A stretch of DNA of 64,000 nucleotides from an uncultured Chlorobiaceae bacterium (GCA_903940125.1 CAJAJL010000067.1:62001-126000); one strand, 5' to 3'. Shown: positions 51,010 through 62,210, counted from the first letter of the stretch. Numbers and translations: made by a program. Notes: generated by a model from the sequence alone, not told the origin.

Positions 51010-53395
51010 CTTCGGATGGCTCTTCAGCAGCAGTGGCAATCAAGCCGGACTCTTCTGCTTTAAGAATAATATCGTCTACAGGAATGGTCATGGGTACCGG
51101 TTTGCCATCCGTCATCGTGAGCATGACTGCGGGGTGAGCTTTCAGATGGTCGGCCATGATCGATTCCCAATGGGAGTGGGCACTTTCATCAAGCGTGCTC
51201 CACGCCAGCCGTCCCCTGCACTTTGGAAATTTTGAGCAGCCGAGCCAGAGCCCCCTTTTTCCGCTTCTGAGGTAGAGCGGGGAGCCACACTTCGGGCAGG
51301 CAAGGTCTGTCAGTACCGGAGGGGTTTTCAATGGTTCAATGTGCCGCTGTTTGTTGAGATTAAGCAGCGTATTGCATTTCGGATAGTTAGAACAGGCGAG
51401 AAAAGCACCAAGCCGGCCTTTTCTCAGGAGCATCTGTCCTTCTTTGCAGGAAGGGCAGAGTATGGCAGTCTCTTTGGGTTTTTCTTTGTTCGAGCTTATT
51501 GCCTTGATGTTTTTGCACTTCGGGTAGCATGAACAACCGAGAAATTTTCCGCTGGCTGTCCATTTGATCGTCATCTGGCCAACTCCGCATTTGTCACAGG
51601 TTGTGGTATCGCTGTTTTGCGGAATAACAGGGTCGTCTTTGCGCAGACTGAGTGCAATTTCAAGTGGTCTGTAGAAACTGTCGAGAACCTTTTCGTATTC
51701 GTCGTCACCACTGGCAACTTTATCGAGTTCATCCTCCATGAAAGCGGTAAAGCCAACATTGAAAAGCTCGGGAAAATTGGCAACCAGTATCAGTGATACA
51801 TCCTTGCCGAGTTCTGTCGGCCTGATTTTTTTCTTTTCAAGCTCCACATAGCGACGATCTTGAAGCGTAGAAAAAATTGAGGCATAGGTTGATGGGCGTC
51901 CTATGCCGAAATGGTCGAGATCCTTTACCAGCGTAGCTTCACTGTAGCGTGCAGGCGGGCGGGTAAAGCTCTGTTTCCGGTCGATGTCCGCAATATCAAG
52001 CGGGTCGCTCACAGAGAGGTGTTCGGGCAGTTTTACGGCAGGCTCTTTTTCTATATCTTCTTTGGTTGAGACCTGTGCCTCGTAATCAAGTTCTTTCTGG
52101 TCGTCGAAGACACGCATGAATCCGGGAAACAACACTTTACTGCCGGTTGCCCTGAACTGAAATTTCTGTAAGGAATCCTCAACCTCAACTCTTGTCTGCT
52201 CTATTTTGGCAGGAGCCATCATGGCGGCAAGAAAACGTTTCCAGATCAATTCGTATAATTTAAACTGATCGGTTGAAAGGTACTGTTTCAGTTGTTCAGG
52301 TTTTTTTGAAATGGAGGTCGGTCGTATAGCTTCGTGGGCATCCTGGGCATTTTTTCCTGCTTTTGCAGCGCCGCCGAATCCTATATACTCTTTTCCGAAC
52401 TGTCTGTCTATATATTCCCTGGCCTGAACTATTGCTTCTGCACCGATGCGTGTTGAGTCGGTTCTCATATAGGTAATGAGACCAAGAGCGCCTTCCGTAC
52501 CAAGATCAATTCCCTCATAAAGCTGTTGCGCTATGCGCATGGTTCTCTGCGATCCAAAACCAAGCTGGTTTGATGCAGCCTGCTGCAGCAGAGACGTTGT
52601 AAATGGCAGTGGAGGCTTGCGTTGCTGAGTGCGGGGTGCGATTTCAGCGACAGAGTAATTCCCTTTTCTGATGAGAGCGGCAATGACTTCCGCTTGATCC
52701 TGATTGTTTATTTCCGGCTTATCACCTTCAAAGCGGACAAGTCTTGCTCTGAAAGATTCTTTCTCCGGGGTGACAAAATCAGCAGCAATGCTCCAGAACT
52801 CCTGTATCTGGAAACGGTTGATCTCCGCTTCGCGCTCGCAGATCAGACGGAGTGCGACGGATTGAACCCGTCCGGCAGAGAGGCCGCGCAGAACTACTTT
52901 CCATAAAAAAGGGCTTATCTTGTAGCCAACTATTTTATCAAGGCCCTGACGTGTCTGCTGGGAACGGACAAGCCGGTAGTCGATCTGTCGAGGTTCCTGA
53001 ATGGCCGCGATGATGGCATTTTTAGTGATTTCGTTGAAAAGAACCCGGAATACCGGTTTTTTTGTTACTCCAATTTCGTTGGAGATATGCCATGCAATTG
53101 CTTCTCCTTCCCGGTCAGGGTCAGTGGCAATAAGAATCTCGTCAGCTTCAGCGGCAAGTTTTTTCAACTGCCGGACCACTTTTTCCTTTCCGGGAATGAT
53201 TTCATAACGGGGCTCGTAATGATTGTCAAAATCAAGGCCAATCTCCTTTTTCGGCAGTTCCTTGATATGACCTACTGAAGCGAATACGGTATATTTATCC
53301 CCAAGGTATTTATTGATCGTTTTAGCCTTGGAGGGGGATTCGACAACAATCAGGGTTCTGTTCCTGGCAGATGCAGTTGATGTTTTTAAAGCCAT
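50999..53395 (-). CDS. topA: DNA topoisomerase I
   Basis: LIVVESPSKAKTINKYLG, ATDPDREGEAIAWH, TYMRTDSTRI, C-terminal zinc ribbons CDKC/CPSC/CPKC. Confidence 0.97.
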   Translation of the reverse strand: MALKTSTASARNRTLIVVESPSKAKTINKYLGDKYTVFASVGHIKELPKKEIGLDFDNHYEPRYEIIPGKEKVVRQLKKLAAEADEILIATDPDREGEAIAWHISNEIGVTKKPVFRVLFNEITKNAIIAAIQEPRQIDYRLVRSQQTRQGLDKIVGYKISPFLWKVVLRGLSAGRVQSVALRLICEREAEINRFQIQEFWSIAADFVTPEKESFRARLVRFEGDKPEINNQDQAEVIAALIRKGNYSVAEIAPRTQQRKPPLPFTTSLLQQAASNQLGFGSQRTMRIAQQLYEGIDLGTEGALGLITYMRTDSTRIGAEAIVQAREYIDRQFGKEYIGFGGAAKAGKNAQDAHEAIRPTSISKKPEQLKQYLSTDQFKLYELIWKRFLAAMMAPAKIEQTRVEVEDSLQKFQFRATGSKVLFPGFMRVFDDQKELDYEAQVSTKEDIEKEPAVKLPEHLSVSDPLDIADIDRKQSFTRPPARYSEATLVKDLDHFGIGRPSTYASIFSTLQDRRYVELEKKKIRPTELGKDVSLILVANFPELFNVGFTAFMEDELDKVASGDDEYEKVLDSFYRPLEIALSLRKDDPVIPQNSDTTTCDKCGVGQMTIKWTASGKFLGCSCYPKCKNIKAISSNKEKPKETAILCPSCKEGQMLLRKGRLGAFLACSNYPKCNTLLNLNKQRHIEPLKTPPVLTDLACPKCGSPLYLRSGKRGLWLGCSKFPKCRGRLAWSTLDESAHSHWESIMADHLKAHPAVMLTMTDGKPVPMTIPVDDIILKAEESGLIATAAEEPSEVTA

Positions 53396-53590
53396 TGATC
53401 AGTCCCGGGAGTAAGAGCGTTACGATTAAATTTTGAAAAAGATAGGTGTTGAAGAGCAAAAAACAAATTTTACCATTTTTGCGCAGTTTAATAAACCTTT
53501 CATTATGTGCAGGAATAGTTCCTTTTCTATTATAAAACCTGCTTCTACGGGGCAGAAAAATATATTTTATTATTATTAAGGGTCTCCTTA

Positions 53591-55357
53591 ATGTTACAGG
53601 GAAATAAAATGCATTCGACAGTCATGCTTCACTCTTCACTTCGTTTATCGTATCGTTTTGCTGTTTTGATGATAGTTGCTCTCATGATGTTTTCTTCCGA
53701 TACTCTTTCAGCTGCGATTGCTCCCCAGGCAGGACGTTCAACAGTGCCTCTCCATGTTACTACCGGAAAAGATCAGGGTTATACTATCAAGGTACTTGTC
53801 AGGAGAGAAGGAAGTGCCCTTATGGTTGATCTTGAATCAATGGCGAGGGCTTTGCGGTTGAGCTTTCGCCGTGAAGCGGGGATGCTGGTTCTTGAGGAAG
53901 CTCTCGGGGTTTCCGGCAGTTCCTGCACAGTCATGATCAATAATAATTTTGCGAAAGTTATTTCCATGGATCCCGATCATCCGAACAGGATTATTCAGTT
54001 GCAGTCTGCGCCTTCATCAATACAATCCAGGATCTATCTCCCGGTCAATCAAGCGTGCAGACTCTTTACCCTATGGCTTGACAGGGAAGTTGTCTATAGT
54101 TATTCCAGCGGGATGATGAATGCATGGTTGAACGGGAAACGTTTTGGAGAATCGGTCGGGCTTGTCGGGTTGGTAAAGAATGAAGAAAAACTTTCAGTTA
54201 AGGGGGGGGAGAGCACGCATGCTGAAGATGTATCAACGGTGATAACCGGTATTGAGATTGAAAAACGGGCAAATGGAGTCATCATAAGTTTTCTGGCATC
54301 CGGAAACCCTGCCCAATCTTCACTGCTCAAGCCTGATGCTGAAGGATATGTATATTTTTCGCTTGAAAAAGCATCATGCGATATCAACACGTTGTCAAAA
54401 ATATACAGCGGGGGAGTCGTCAAGGCAATTACACCGAAACAGTTTGCTGAAGGCGGCTTGCAATTTACTGTCGCTCTTGACAATAAGTCGTTTGAGATTA
54501 CTTCTGTTGAGTTTCATCGTGATGAAAAAAACAATCGTTATGTGCTCTATGTCCGGAGTAATGCCGATGTGCAGGAAATCCGGAAAAAAGAAATTGAACA
54601 GCAGAACGCACAGGTAATCAGCCGGGATGTTGAAAAGTGGAAACTTAATACCATAGTCCTTGATGCCGGTCATGGAGGAAAGGACCCGGGGACAATCGGC
54701 TTCAGTGGTACTCGGGAAAAAGATGTCGCACTGAACATTGTTCACGATCTCGGGACTTTTATTGCACAGAAATGGCAGGATGTGAATGTGGTTTATACAA
54801 GAAAAGATGATCGGTTCATCCCATTGCATGAACGTGGAAAAATAGCAAACCAAAGCGGTGGCAAACTGTTTATAAGCGTTCACTGCAACGCCAGTCCCAA
54901 TCGAAGTGCCCAAGGTTCGGAGGTATATATCCTCGGTCTTCATAAAAACAAGGCAGCTCTTGATGTCGCAATGTTTGAGAATTCGGTGATTCGCCAGGAA
55001 GACAATTTTCAGGAGCAGTACAAAGGATTTTCCGAGGAGCATCTTATCATGAGCAGCATGGCGCAGAATGCATTTGCCAAGCAGTCAACATCCCTGGCTC
55101 AATACATTATCAGGCCTGTCGACAGGCAATCATCAGTCAATAATGCTCGAGGAGTTCGCCAGGCGGGCTTTATGGTGTTGTGGACTCCTTCGATGCCAAG
55201 CATCCTCGTTGAAGTTGGTTACTTATCCAATCCTGAGGAGGAGCAGATGCTTCGAGATCGTCAGGTTCAGACAAAAGTTGCCTATGGTATTTTTAAGGGT
55301 GTGCAGGCTTATCGCAAGAATTACGAAACAATCAGCAAGGCAGCTCTTGCTGAGTGA
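53591..55357 (+). CDS. N-acetylmuramoyl-L-alanine amidase (amidase_3)
   Basis: IVLDAGHGGKDPGTIG, VNVVYTRKDDRFIPL, ISVHCNA, LVEVGYLSNPEEE motifs. Confidence 0.95.
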   Translation: MLQGNKMHSTVMLHSSLRLSYRFAVLMIVALMMFSSDTLSAAIAPQAGRSTVPLHVTTGKDQGYTIKVLVRREGSALMVDLESMARALRLSFRREAGMLVLEEALGVSGSSCTVMINNNFAKVISMDPDHPNRIIQLQSAPSSIQSRIYLPVNQACRLFTLWLDREVVYSYSSGMMNAWLNGKRFGESVGLVGLVKNEEKLSVKGGESTHAEDVSTVITGIEIEKRANGVIISFLASGNPAQSSLLKPDAEGYVYFSLEKASCDINTLSKIYSGGVVKAITPKQFAEGGLQFTVALDNKSFEITSVEFHRDEKNNRYVLYVRSNADVQEIRKKEIEQQNAQVISRDVEKWKLNTIVLDAGHGGKDPGTIGFSGTREKDVALNIVHDLGTFIAQKWQDVNVVYTRKDDRFIPLHERGKIANQSGGKLFISVHCNASPNRSAQGSEVYILGLHKNKAALDVAMFENSVIRQEDNFQEQYKGFSEEHLIMSSMAQNAFAKQSTSLAQYIIRPVDRQSSVNNARGVRQAGFMVLWTPSMPSILVEVGYLSNPEEEQMLRDRQVQTKVAYGIFKGVQAYRKNYETISKAALAE

Positions 55358-55414
55358 CAAACGGGAATTTCAAAGAGAAGCGCGGATATATGCCTTTTTT
55401 TTTTATTATTAAAG

Positions 55415-55446
55415 TTGTCAACCTTGGCGTTGATGCAGGTTGACAT
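55415..55446 (+). promoter_or_regulatory. Putative BirA operator
   Basis: TTGTCAACC (55415-55423) - N14 - GGTTGACAT (55438-55446), immediately upstream of birA-bioBFGCDA. Confidence 0.75.
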
Positions 55447-55476
55447 TTCATTTTTTTGTTTGATTACTCTTCTTTC

Positions 55477-56463
55477 ATGAATGATGTTGCTGCTCAGATT
55501 TTAAATCGATTGTCGAAAGCCGGTGATTTTTTGTCGGGTGAAGAGCTCTCTCGTGATTTTGGGATGACCAGAAGTGCGGTATGGAAGCATATCAGGTTGC
55601 TGCGAGCCGAGGGTTACCATGTGGATGCTTTAACCGGGAGAGGGTATCGACTATCGGGTCTGACCGGACGACCTGTCGAAGCAGAGGTTACTCCGTTTTT
55701 AACCGGGCAACGGTTCGGCAGAAACCTGTTCTATCACCGTGTTACTGCATCGACCAACCTTATGGCGAAGGCTCTTGCCAACGACGGTGCTCCCGAGGGC
55801 AGTGTCGTTGTTGCTGATTCTCAGACAGGGGGTCGGGGTCGAATGGGTCGAACCTGGGTGTCTCCATCAGGGCTCAATCTTTATTTTTCGCTGATTCTGC
55901 GACCTGTGGTTCCATCGATCCGTGTTCCTCAGCTTACGTTACTGGTGGCGGCGGCTATTCATCAAGCGTTGAGCATTGTCGTTCCTGATCTTGTTCCGTT
56001 GATCAAGTGGCCGAACGATATTCTACTCAAGAGCAGGAAGGTTTGCGGCGTACTGTGCGAAATGCAGTCTGAGCCTGATCTAACGCACTTTGTTGTGGTT
56101 GGAATCGGGATCAATGTCAACCAGTCTCTGATGCCGCCTGAACTGCAGAATATTGCAACCTCGCTTTTTTTAGAGACAGGGGGTTTACTTTCGAGACCTG
56201 AGCTTCTTGCTTCTGTTCTGAATCATTTCGAACCCCTCTACGATGCATGGCTTCTTCAGGAGGACCTTGGCTTTATACTTCCCTATCTCGAAAGGTATTC
56301 ACTTCTTCAGTCGAAGCAAGTTACAATTGATCAGTTCAAGGGAACAGTGAGCGGAACAGTTACCGGGATTTCACCGGGAGGAGAGCTGAAGATTGAGAGT
56401 TCAGATGGGCAAGTGCTTTTAATTTCATCTGGAGAAGCCCGTCTGCGCAAAGAGACATTTTAA
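55477..56463 (+). CDS. birA: Biotin--[acetyl-CoA-carboxylase] ligase with N-terminal HTH (bifunctional BirA)
   Basis: N-terminal HTH (LSGEELSRDFGMTRSAVWKHIRLLRAEGYHV), GGRGRMGRTW, IKWPNDILL motifs; start at 55477. Confidence 0.93.
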   Translation: MNDVAAQILNRLSKAGDFLSGEELSRDFGMTRSAVWKHIRLLRAEGYHVDALTGRGYRLSGLTGRPVEAEVTPFLTGQRFGRNLFYHRVTASTNLMAKALANDGAPEGSVVVADSQTGGRGRMGRTWVSPSGLNLYFSLILRPVVPSIRVPQLTLLVAAAIHQALSIVVPDLVPLIKWPNDILLKSRKVCGVLCEMQSEPDLTHFVVVGIGINVNQSLMPPELQNIATSLFLETGGLLSRPELLASVLNHFEPLYDAWLLQEDLGFILPYLERYSLLQSKQVTIDQFKGTVSGTVTGISPGGELKIESSDGQVLLISSGEARLRKETF

Positions 56464-56483
56464 TTAAAACGTTTTGATTTCTT

Positions 56484-57488
56484 ATGGATACAAAGACGCT
56501 CCATCCTCAAATTACCGCAGCATATCGGGTACTTGAAACCGGTGAACCAATCAGTCGGGCTGAAGCAGCTCTGCTGGCGGATCTTCCGGGTGAACTTGCG
56601 CTTGATCTCGCAGCTCTGGCAAACAAGGTTAAAAACAGGTATGCAAGTGGTACGGAATCGCTTCATACATGTTCGATAATGAATGCAAAATCGGGGGTGT
56701 GCGGCGAAAATTGCAAGTTTTGTGCTCAGTCACGCCACAACAGGGCAGATATTGAGGTCTATGATCTTGTCGATGAAGAGTCTGTACTTATCGAAGCGCG
56801 AAACTGCATAACGGAGGGTGTTTCCCATTTCGGCATCGTTACCAGTGGTTATGGTTATAAAAAGATAACTCCTGAATTTCAGAGGGTGCTTGCCATGATT
56901 GAGCGGTTGCATGCGGATTTGCCTGATCTGCATGTCTGTGCTTCACTTGGTATTCTGGGTGAAGAGCCTGCGGCAGCTCTTGCTGCTCAGGGGATCGCGC
57001 ATTACAATATCAATATTCAGGTTGCACCGGACAGATACCATGACCTGATTGCTGATACGCATACGGTTGAAGATCGGATCAAGACAATTAAGCTGTTGAG
57101 AAAAAACAATATATCCGTTTGCTGCGGAGGAATTATGGGCGTCGGAGAGTCTATGCAGGATCGTATTGATATGATTTTTACACTCCAGGAGCTCGATGTT
57201 TCCGTCATTCCGCTCAATGTATTGGTTCCGATAAACGGGACACCGCTTGAAGGAAGTGAACCCGTTTCTGTTGCTGACATTGTTAAAACGTTCGCAATAT
57301 GCCGTCTTGCCCATCCTGATAAAATTATAAAGTTTGCTGCTGGTCGCGAAACGATCATGAAGGATTTTCAGGGGCTTCTGATGCTTTCCGGAGCAAACGG
57401 TTATCTTACCGGTGGCTATCTGACCACACGAGGCAGGGACGTTGCTGATGACCGCAGATTTGCAAGTCAGATTGCGAGTTTTAACTGA
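56484..57488 (+). CDS. bioB: Biotin synthase
   Basis: Radical [37 protein letters not shown] motifs. Confidence 0.96.
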   Translation: MDTKTLHPQITAAYRVLETGEPISRAEAALLADLPGELALDLAALANKVKNRYASGTESLHTCSIMNAKSGVCGENCKFCAQSRHNRADIEVYDLVDEESVLIEARNCITEGVSHFGIVTSGYGYKKITPEFQRVLAMIERLHADLPDLHVCASLGILGEEPAAALAAQGIAHYNINIQVAPDRYHDLIADTHTVEDRIKTIKLLRKNNISVCCGGIMGVGESMQDRIDMIFTLQELDVSVIPLNVLVPINGTPLEGSEPVSVADIVKTFAICRLAHPDKIIKFAAGRETIMKDFQGLLMLSGANGYLTGGYLTTRGRDVADDRRFASQIASFN

Positions 57489-57500
57489 TGGAGCCTGTCA

Positions 57501-58658
57501 ATGCAGTTTTATGAACGGATCCGTGAAGAGCTTTATGAGCTCAAGAGCCTTGACCGGTACAGGTATCTTCCTGATATTTCCGCCCGCAACGGCAAGGATA
57601 TTGAGGTAAACGGACAGTTGCTTTTGAACCTCTCTTCGAACGATTATCTTGGTCTTGGTGATGACAAGGCTTTGCTTGAAGGGTATGGCAGTCAGTTCAG
57701 GAAGAGTTCGCATGCAATGACCAGTTCATCATCCCGTCTTCTGACGGGAAATCACCCGCTGTATGATCAGCTGGAAAAAGCCCTGGCATTACTCTACGGA
57801 CGGGAATCGGCTATGGTTTTCAACAGCGGGTATCATGCCAACATCGGGATACTTCCCGCACTGTGCAACCGTCATGATCTTGTACTGAGTGACCGACTGA
57901 ATCATGCCAGCATTATTGACGGAATGAAAATTGCCGAAGCACCCTATCAGCGTTATCGTCATCGGGATTACGAACATCTTGAAGAGCTGCTTTCGGAGGC
58001 ACGAGGCAAGTACCGCCAGATTTTTATTGTAACTGAATCGGTGTTCAGCATGGACGGCGATCTTGCTGATCTTTCCCGGCTCGTTGCTTTGAAAGAGCAA
58101 TACGAAGCTATTCTTATTGTTGATGAAGCGCACGGTGTCGGGGTATTCGGAGAGCGCGGTCTCGGGTTATGTGAAACAGCAGGGATGGTACAGCAGATCG
58201 ATATCATTACCGGAACATTCGGCAAGGCTCTGGCATCAACGGGTGCTTATGCCGTGATGAGCTCTCTGGTAAGAGAGTACCTGCTGAATACCATGCGATC
58301 ATTCATTTTTACCACGGCATTGCCTCCGGTTATTCTTGGATGGAGCCTGTTGACTCTTCATCAGCAGAGTGCCATGTCATCTGACAGAGCGGCTCTCCTG
58401 AAGCTTGCATCCAGGCTTCGTAGTGAACTGATCCTGCATGGCTTTGATGTTCTTGGTGAAAGTCATATCATTCCTGTGATTACAGGTGCTAATGACTTGT
58501 CTGTAGCATTGGCTGCCCGGTTGAGAAGTGCCGGATTTCTCTGTATGCCGGTGCGTCCTCCTGCTGTTCCGGAAAATGGTGCCCGTATCCGCATTTCTCT
58601 TCGTTCAATACTGCAGTGGGAAGATATTGCACGAATACCTGAAATTATCCGAGGATAA
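57501..58658 (+). CDS. bioF: 8-amino-7-oxononanoate synthase
   Basis: NLSSNDYLGL, SSRLLTGNHPLYDQLE, VDEAHGVGVFGERG, GTFGKALASTGAY motifs. Confidence 0.95.
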   Translation: MQFYERIREELYELKSLDRYRYLPDISARNGKDIEVNGQLLLNLSSNDYLGLGDDKALLEGYGSQFRKSSHAMTSSSSRLLTGNHPLYDQLEKALALLYGRESAMVFNSGYHANIGILPALCNRHDLVLSDRLNHASIIDGMKIAEAPYQRYRHRDYEHLEELLSEARGKYRQIFIVTESVFSMDGDLADLSRLVALKEQYEAILIVDEAHGVGVFGERGLGLCETAGMVQQIDIITGTFGKALASTGAYAVMSSLVREYLLNTMRSFIFTTALPPVILGWSLLTLHQQSAMSSDRAALLKLASRLRSELILHGFDVLGESHIIPVITGANDLSVALAARLRSAGFLCMPVRPPAVPENGARIRISLRSILQWEDIARIPEIIRG

Positions 58659-58665
58659 CGATATC

Positions 58666-59358
58666 ATGAAAACAGTATGGCTTCGAAAAGAGGGAGCCGA
58701 AGAGCTTTTACTTTTTTTCAACGGTTGGGGTATGGATCATCGTATTGCCGCACATCTGTTGCATGAATCGCTCGCCGCAGATTTTCACCCTGACTTTCTG
58801 GTCTGTTACGATTACCGGACGTTGGAGGCAGAGTCATGGTTTATAAAAGAGATCAGCCGTTATGGAGGTATAACGGTTGTCGCCTGGTCATTCGGTGTCT
58901 GGGTGGCGCAGCATATTGCATTGCCCGTAATTGAGCGTGCCATTGCTATCAATGGTACCCTGCATCCGGTAGATGCCGAGCTGGGTATTCCGCCAGAGGT
59001 GTTTCAGGCAACTCTTTCAACCTATTCTGAAGAAACTCGTCAACGTTTTAACCGCAGGATGTGCGGATGCAGTGAAGTGCGGGCTCTTTTTTATACAATG
59101 TCACCTGAACGTAAAACTTCGGAGCAGCTGGAAGAGCTGGTGCGGCTGCAGGAGTATCTGGGGACAGAGCGCTTGCATGATGAAGCGTTATGGCACTATA
59201 ATCATGCGATCATAGGAGGAAGAGATCTTGTGTTTCCTCCACAGCAGCAGTTTGCCGCATGGAAAGGTGTGCCCCAAACGGTTATTGCTGATATGCCTCA
59301 TTTTCCTTTTTTTCATTTCATTAATCTGCAGGAGGTACTCGCATGCTGCAGAAAATAA
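58666..59358 (+). CDS. bioG: BioG-like pimeloyl-ACP methyl ester esterase
   Basis: LLLFFNGWGMD, VVAWSFGVWVAQH nucleophile motif, location between bioF and bioC; start at 58666. Confidence 0.9.
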   Translation: MKTVWLRKEGAEELLLFFNGWGMDHRIAAHLLHESLAADFHPDFLVCYDYRTLEAESWFIKEISRYGGITVVAWSFGVWVAQHIALPVIERAIAINGTLHPVDAELGIPPEVFQATLSTYSEETRQRFNRRMCGCSEVRALFYTMSPERKTSEQLEELVRLQEYLGTERLHDEALWHYNHAIIGGRDLVFPPQQQFAAWKGVPQTVIADMPHFPFFHFINLQEVLACCRK

Positions 59359-60131
59359 AAATTGATAAGGAGCTTGTGCGCCAGAGGTTTCGCCGAACCC
59401 TCAGCAGCTATGGAAGCAATGCGATCGTGCAGAAAAGCATGGCAATAGAACTTTCGGAAATGATTTGCCGGGAGAAAGCGGAAGGCCCTTTCAATCGAGT
59501 TCTGGAGGTGGGTTCAGGTTCAGGTTCTCTTATGGCAGAGCTGCTTACCCGCTGCTCAGTAAAGAGCTATTATGCCAATGATCTTGTTGAAGAAAGCCTT
59601 CCCTGCCTTCATAAGGTACTCGAAAGTTTTCCGGTGGAGAAGTTTCATTTTATATCAGGTGATATAGAGTGCAGGGATATTTTGCCTTCAGCTCTGGATC
59701 TCGTTGTTTCAAATGCCACGTTGCAATGGCTTGATGATCTTGATGACTTTTTCAGCACAATGTTCAATCATCTCAGGCCAGGGGGTCTTCTGGCCTTCAG
59801 TACGTTCAGTACCTCAAATATGCGTGAAATCGCGAGTATTGAGGATGTCGGACTTTGTTATCACTCGATCGAGGAGCTTGAAATGCTCGCCGGACGATAT
59901 TTTGATATTATCGTCTGCAGGGAAGAGGAACAACGCCTTGAATTCAGTTCACCCGAGGCTTTGCTTCATCATATACGACAGACTGGCGTCAACGGTCTTC
60001 TGCGTCGTTCATGGACAAAAAGCAGATATCAGTATTTCGTTGCTGAGTACCGCCGTTTGTTTTCCTGCAAAAACGGTGTCTACCTTACCTATCATCCAGT
60101 CTATTGCTGTCTGAAAAAGAAGCTTGTATGA
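59343..60131 (+). CDS. bioC: Malonyl-ACP O-methyltransferase BioC
   Basis: RFRRTLSSYGSNAIVQ, VLEVGSGSGSLMAELL, DLVVSNATLQWLDD motifs. Confidence 0.93.
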   Translation: MLQKIKIDKELVRQRFRRTLSSYGSNAIVQKSMAIELSEMICREKAEGPFNRVLEVGSGSGSLMAELLTRCSVKSYYANDLVEESLPCLHKVLESFPVEKFHFISGDIECRDILPSALDLVVSNATLQWLDDLDDFFSTMFNHLRPGGLLAFSTFSTSNMREIASIEDVGLCYHSIEELEMLAGRYFDIIVCREEEQRLEFSSPEALLHHIRQTGVNGLLRRSWTKSRYQYFVAEYRRLFSCKNGVYLTYHPVYCCLKKKLV

Positions 60132-60802
60132 AAGGATCCGTTATTGCTGTTTCAGGCATTGATACCGGCATCGGGAAAACATATGCGACCGGTCTGCTTG
60201 CCAAAGCCCTGCTTAGGCAGGGAAGATCGGTCATTACCCAGAAAATAGTCCAGACAGGCTGTTCAGGTGTGGCGGAGGATATATTGGAACACCGCCGTCT
60301 TATGGGCATTGGACTGCAGGATGTTGACAAAGAGGGGTTAACCTCACCCTACGTTTTTGGATATCCAGCTTCGCCCCATCTGTCAGCACGTATGGAAGGA
60401 GTTGAGATTGATATCCTTCATGTTCGCCGAGCGACTTTAGCTTTGCAGAAACGCTACGAAATGGTTTTTCTGGAAGGAGCCGGGGGATTATTGGTGCCCC
60501 TTGCCCATAATCTGCTTTTCGCGGATTATATTCGCGATGCCGGATATGAGCTTATTCTTGTGTCCAGCCCGAGGCTTGGCAGTATCAGCCATACTCTTCT
60601 TTCAATTGAAGCATGTGCGAAACGGGGAATTGTTATCAGAGGAGTCATCTATAACCTTTTTGAGAGCACCGATAAGGTGATAGCTGATGATACTCGTGAG
60701 GTTATCCTTTACTACCTTAATAAAGCAGGATCAACGGTGCCGCTCATTGACCTTCGGGATGGTTCGCTCGAAGGAGAATCGATCGACTGTCTCCGTTTAT
60801 AA
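60128..60802 (+). CDS. bioD: Dethiobiotin synthetase
   Basis: VSGIDTGIGKTYATGLLAKAL, KIVQTGC, EGAGGLLVPL motifs; ATGA overlap with bioC. Confidence 0.95.
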   Translation: MKGSVIAVSGIDTGIGKTYATGLLAKALLRQGRSVITQKIVQTGCSGVAEDILEHRRLMGIGLQDVDKEGLTSPYVFGYPASPHLSARMEGVEIDILHVRRATLALQKRYEMVFLEGAGGLLVPLAHNLLFADYIRDAGYELILVSSPRLGSISHTLLSIEACAKRGIVIRGVIYNLFESTDKVIADDTREVILYYLNKAGSTVPLIDLRDGSLEGESIDCLRL

Positions 60803-60826
60803 AAAGAGTTCAGCGTTATCTATGTT

Positions 60827-62134
60827 ATGCCGTTAACTGCTATGGCCATGTCGTCACATACCATTGATCTTGATTTTGACCGACATCATCTCTGGCATCC
60901 GTATACTTCGGTGAGCAACCCTTTGCCGGTCTATCCTGTCTGCCGTGCATATGATGTTTTTCTTGAGCTTGAGGATGGCCGAAAACTTATTGATGGCATG
61001 TCCTCCTGGTGGGCAGCCATTCACGGGTACAATCATACGGTGCTCAACGAAGCGATAGTTTCACAGATACAGCGAATGAGCCATGTCATGTTCGGAGGTC
61101 TCACCCATGAACCTGCCGTGAATCTGGCAAAACAACTGATTGCATTGACTCCACAGTCTCTACAGAAAGTTTTTTTCAGTGATTCAGGGTCGGTCTCGGT
61201 TGAAGTTGCCATTAAAATGGCTGTTCAGTACTGGGTCGCGCTTGGAAAAACCTCAAAAAACCGGTTACTGACAGTTCGCTCAGGGTATCACGGCGATACC
61301 TTTGCCGCCATGTCGGTATGCGATCCGGAAACAGGTATGCACTCACTGTTCAAAGGCGTGATTCAGGAACAGTTTTTTGCTGCAGCCCCTGCATGCCGGT
61401 TTCATGAACCTTGTACCGAAAGGGATCTGGCAGATGTTTGTTTGATGCTTGAACAGCACCACATGGAGATTGCCGCAGTGATTATTGAACCTGTTGTCCA
61501 GGGAGCAGGAGGAATGAGGTTTTATGCTCCCGAATATCTTGTCAGGCTCAGAGAGTTGTGTGACTGCTATGATGTCCTTTTGATTTTCGATGAAATTGCC
61601 ACTGGTTTTGGCCGAACGGGAAAGATGTTTGCGCTTGAGCATGCCGGTATTGTGCCGGATATCATGTGTGTGGGTAAAGCGTTGACCGGCGGTTACATGA
61701 CTCTTGCTGCGACACTTTCAACAGACAGGGTTGCTGAAACCATCTGTTCTGGTAATCCCGGCCTTTTTATGCACGGCCCAACCTTCATGGCAACCCCCCT
61801 TGCTTGCGCTGTTGCATCGGCAAACCTTAATCTGCTGGTCAGCTATGACTGGCAGAAAACGGTACTTCGCCTTGAAGCCGGACTCCGTCAAGGGCTGGCT
61901 TCCTGCATGGAGTTCACAAATGTTTCGGATGTCCGTGTTCTGGGCGCTATAGGGGTTGTTGAACTGCACCGCCCGTTGGATATGGCTGTTGTTCAGAAAA
62001 AATTTGTTGATAAAGGGGTTTGGGTTCGTCCATTCGGACGACTGGTCTATCTTATGCCTCCCTTCATTATGCATGATGAGGAACTCGGAATATTGACTGC
62101 TGCTGTGTGCGACATTGTTAAAACAATGCAGTAG
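60827..62134 (+). CDS. bioA: Adenosylmethionine-8-amino-7-oxononanoate aminotransferase
   Basis: [69 protein letters not shown] motifs. Confidence 0.96.
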   Translation: MPLTAMAMSSHTIDLDFDRHHLWHPYTSVSNPLPVYPVCRAYDVFLELEDGRKLIDGMSSWWAAIHGYNHTVLNEAIVSQIQRMSHVMFGGLTHEPAVNLAKQLIALTPQSLQKVFFSDSGSVSVEVAIKMAVQYWVALGKTSKNRLLTVRSGYHGDTFAAMSVCDPETGMHSLFKGVIQEQFFAAAPACRFHEPCTERDLADVCLMLEQHHMEIAAVIIEPVVQGAGGMRFYAPEYLVRLRELCDCYDVLLIFDEIATGFGRTGKMFALEHAGIVPDIMCVGKALTGGYMTLAATLSTDRVAETICSGNPGLFMHGPTFMATPLACAVASANLNLLVSYDWQKTVLRLEAGLRQGLASCMEFTNVSDVRVLGAIGVVELHRPLDMAVVQKKFVDKGVWVRPFGRLVYLMPPFIMHDEELGILTAAVCDIVKTMQ

Positions 62135-62210
62135 TTTTTGTTTTGGAGTATATTGGAGTTTTCTCTATCAAGTTCTATCTGATTTCTATGTTTAAAAGTC
62201 AAATACCGCA

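Noticed and set aside
54395-55042. 215-aa minus-strand ORF
   Set aside because: Antisense to the amidase gene; no motif or independent start context.
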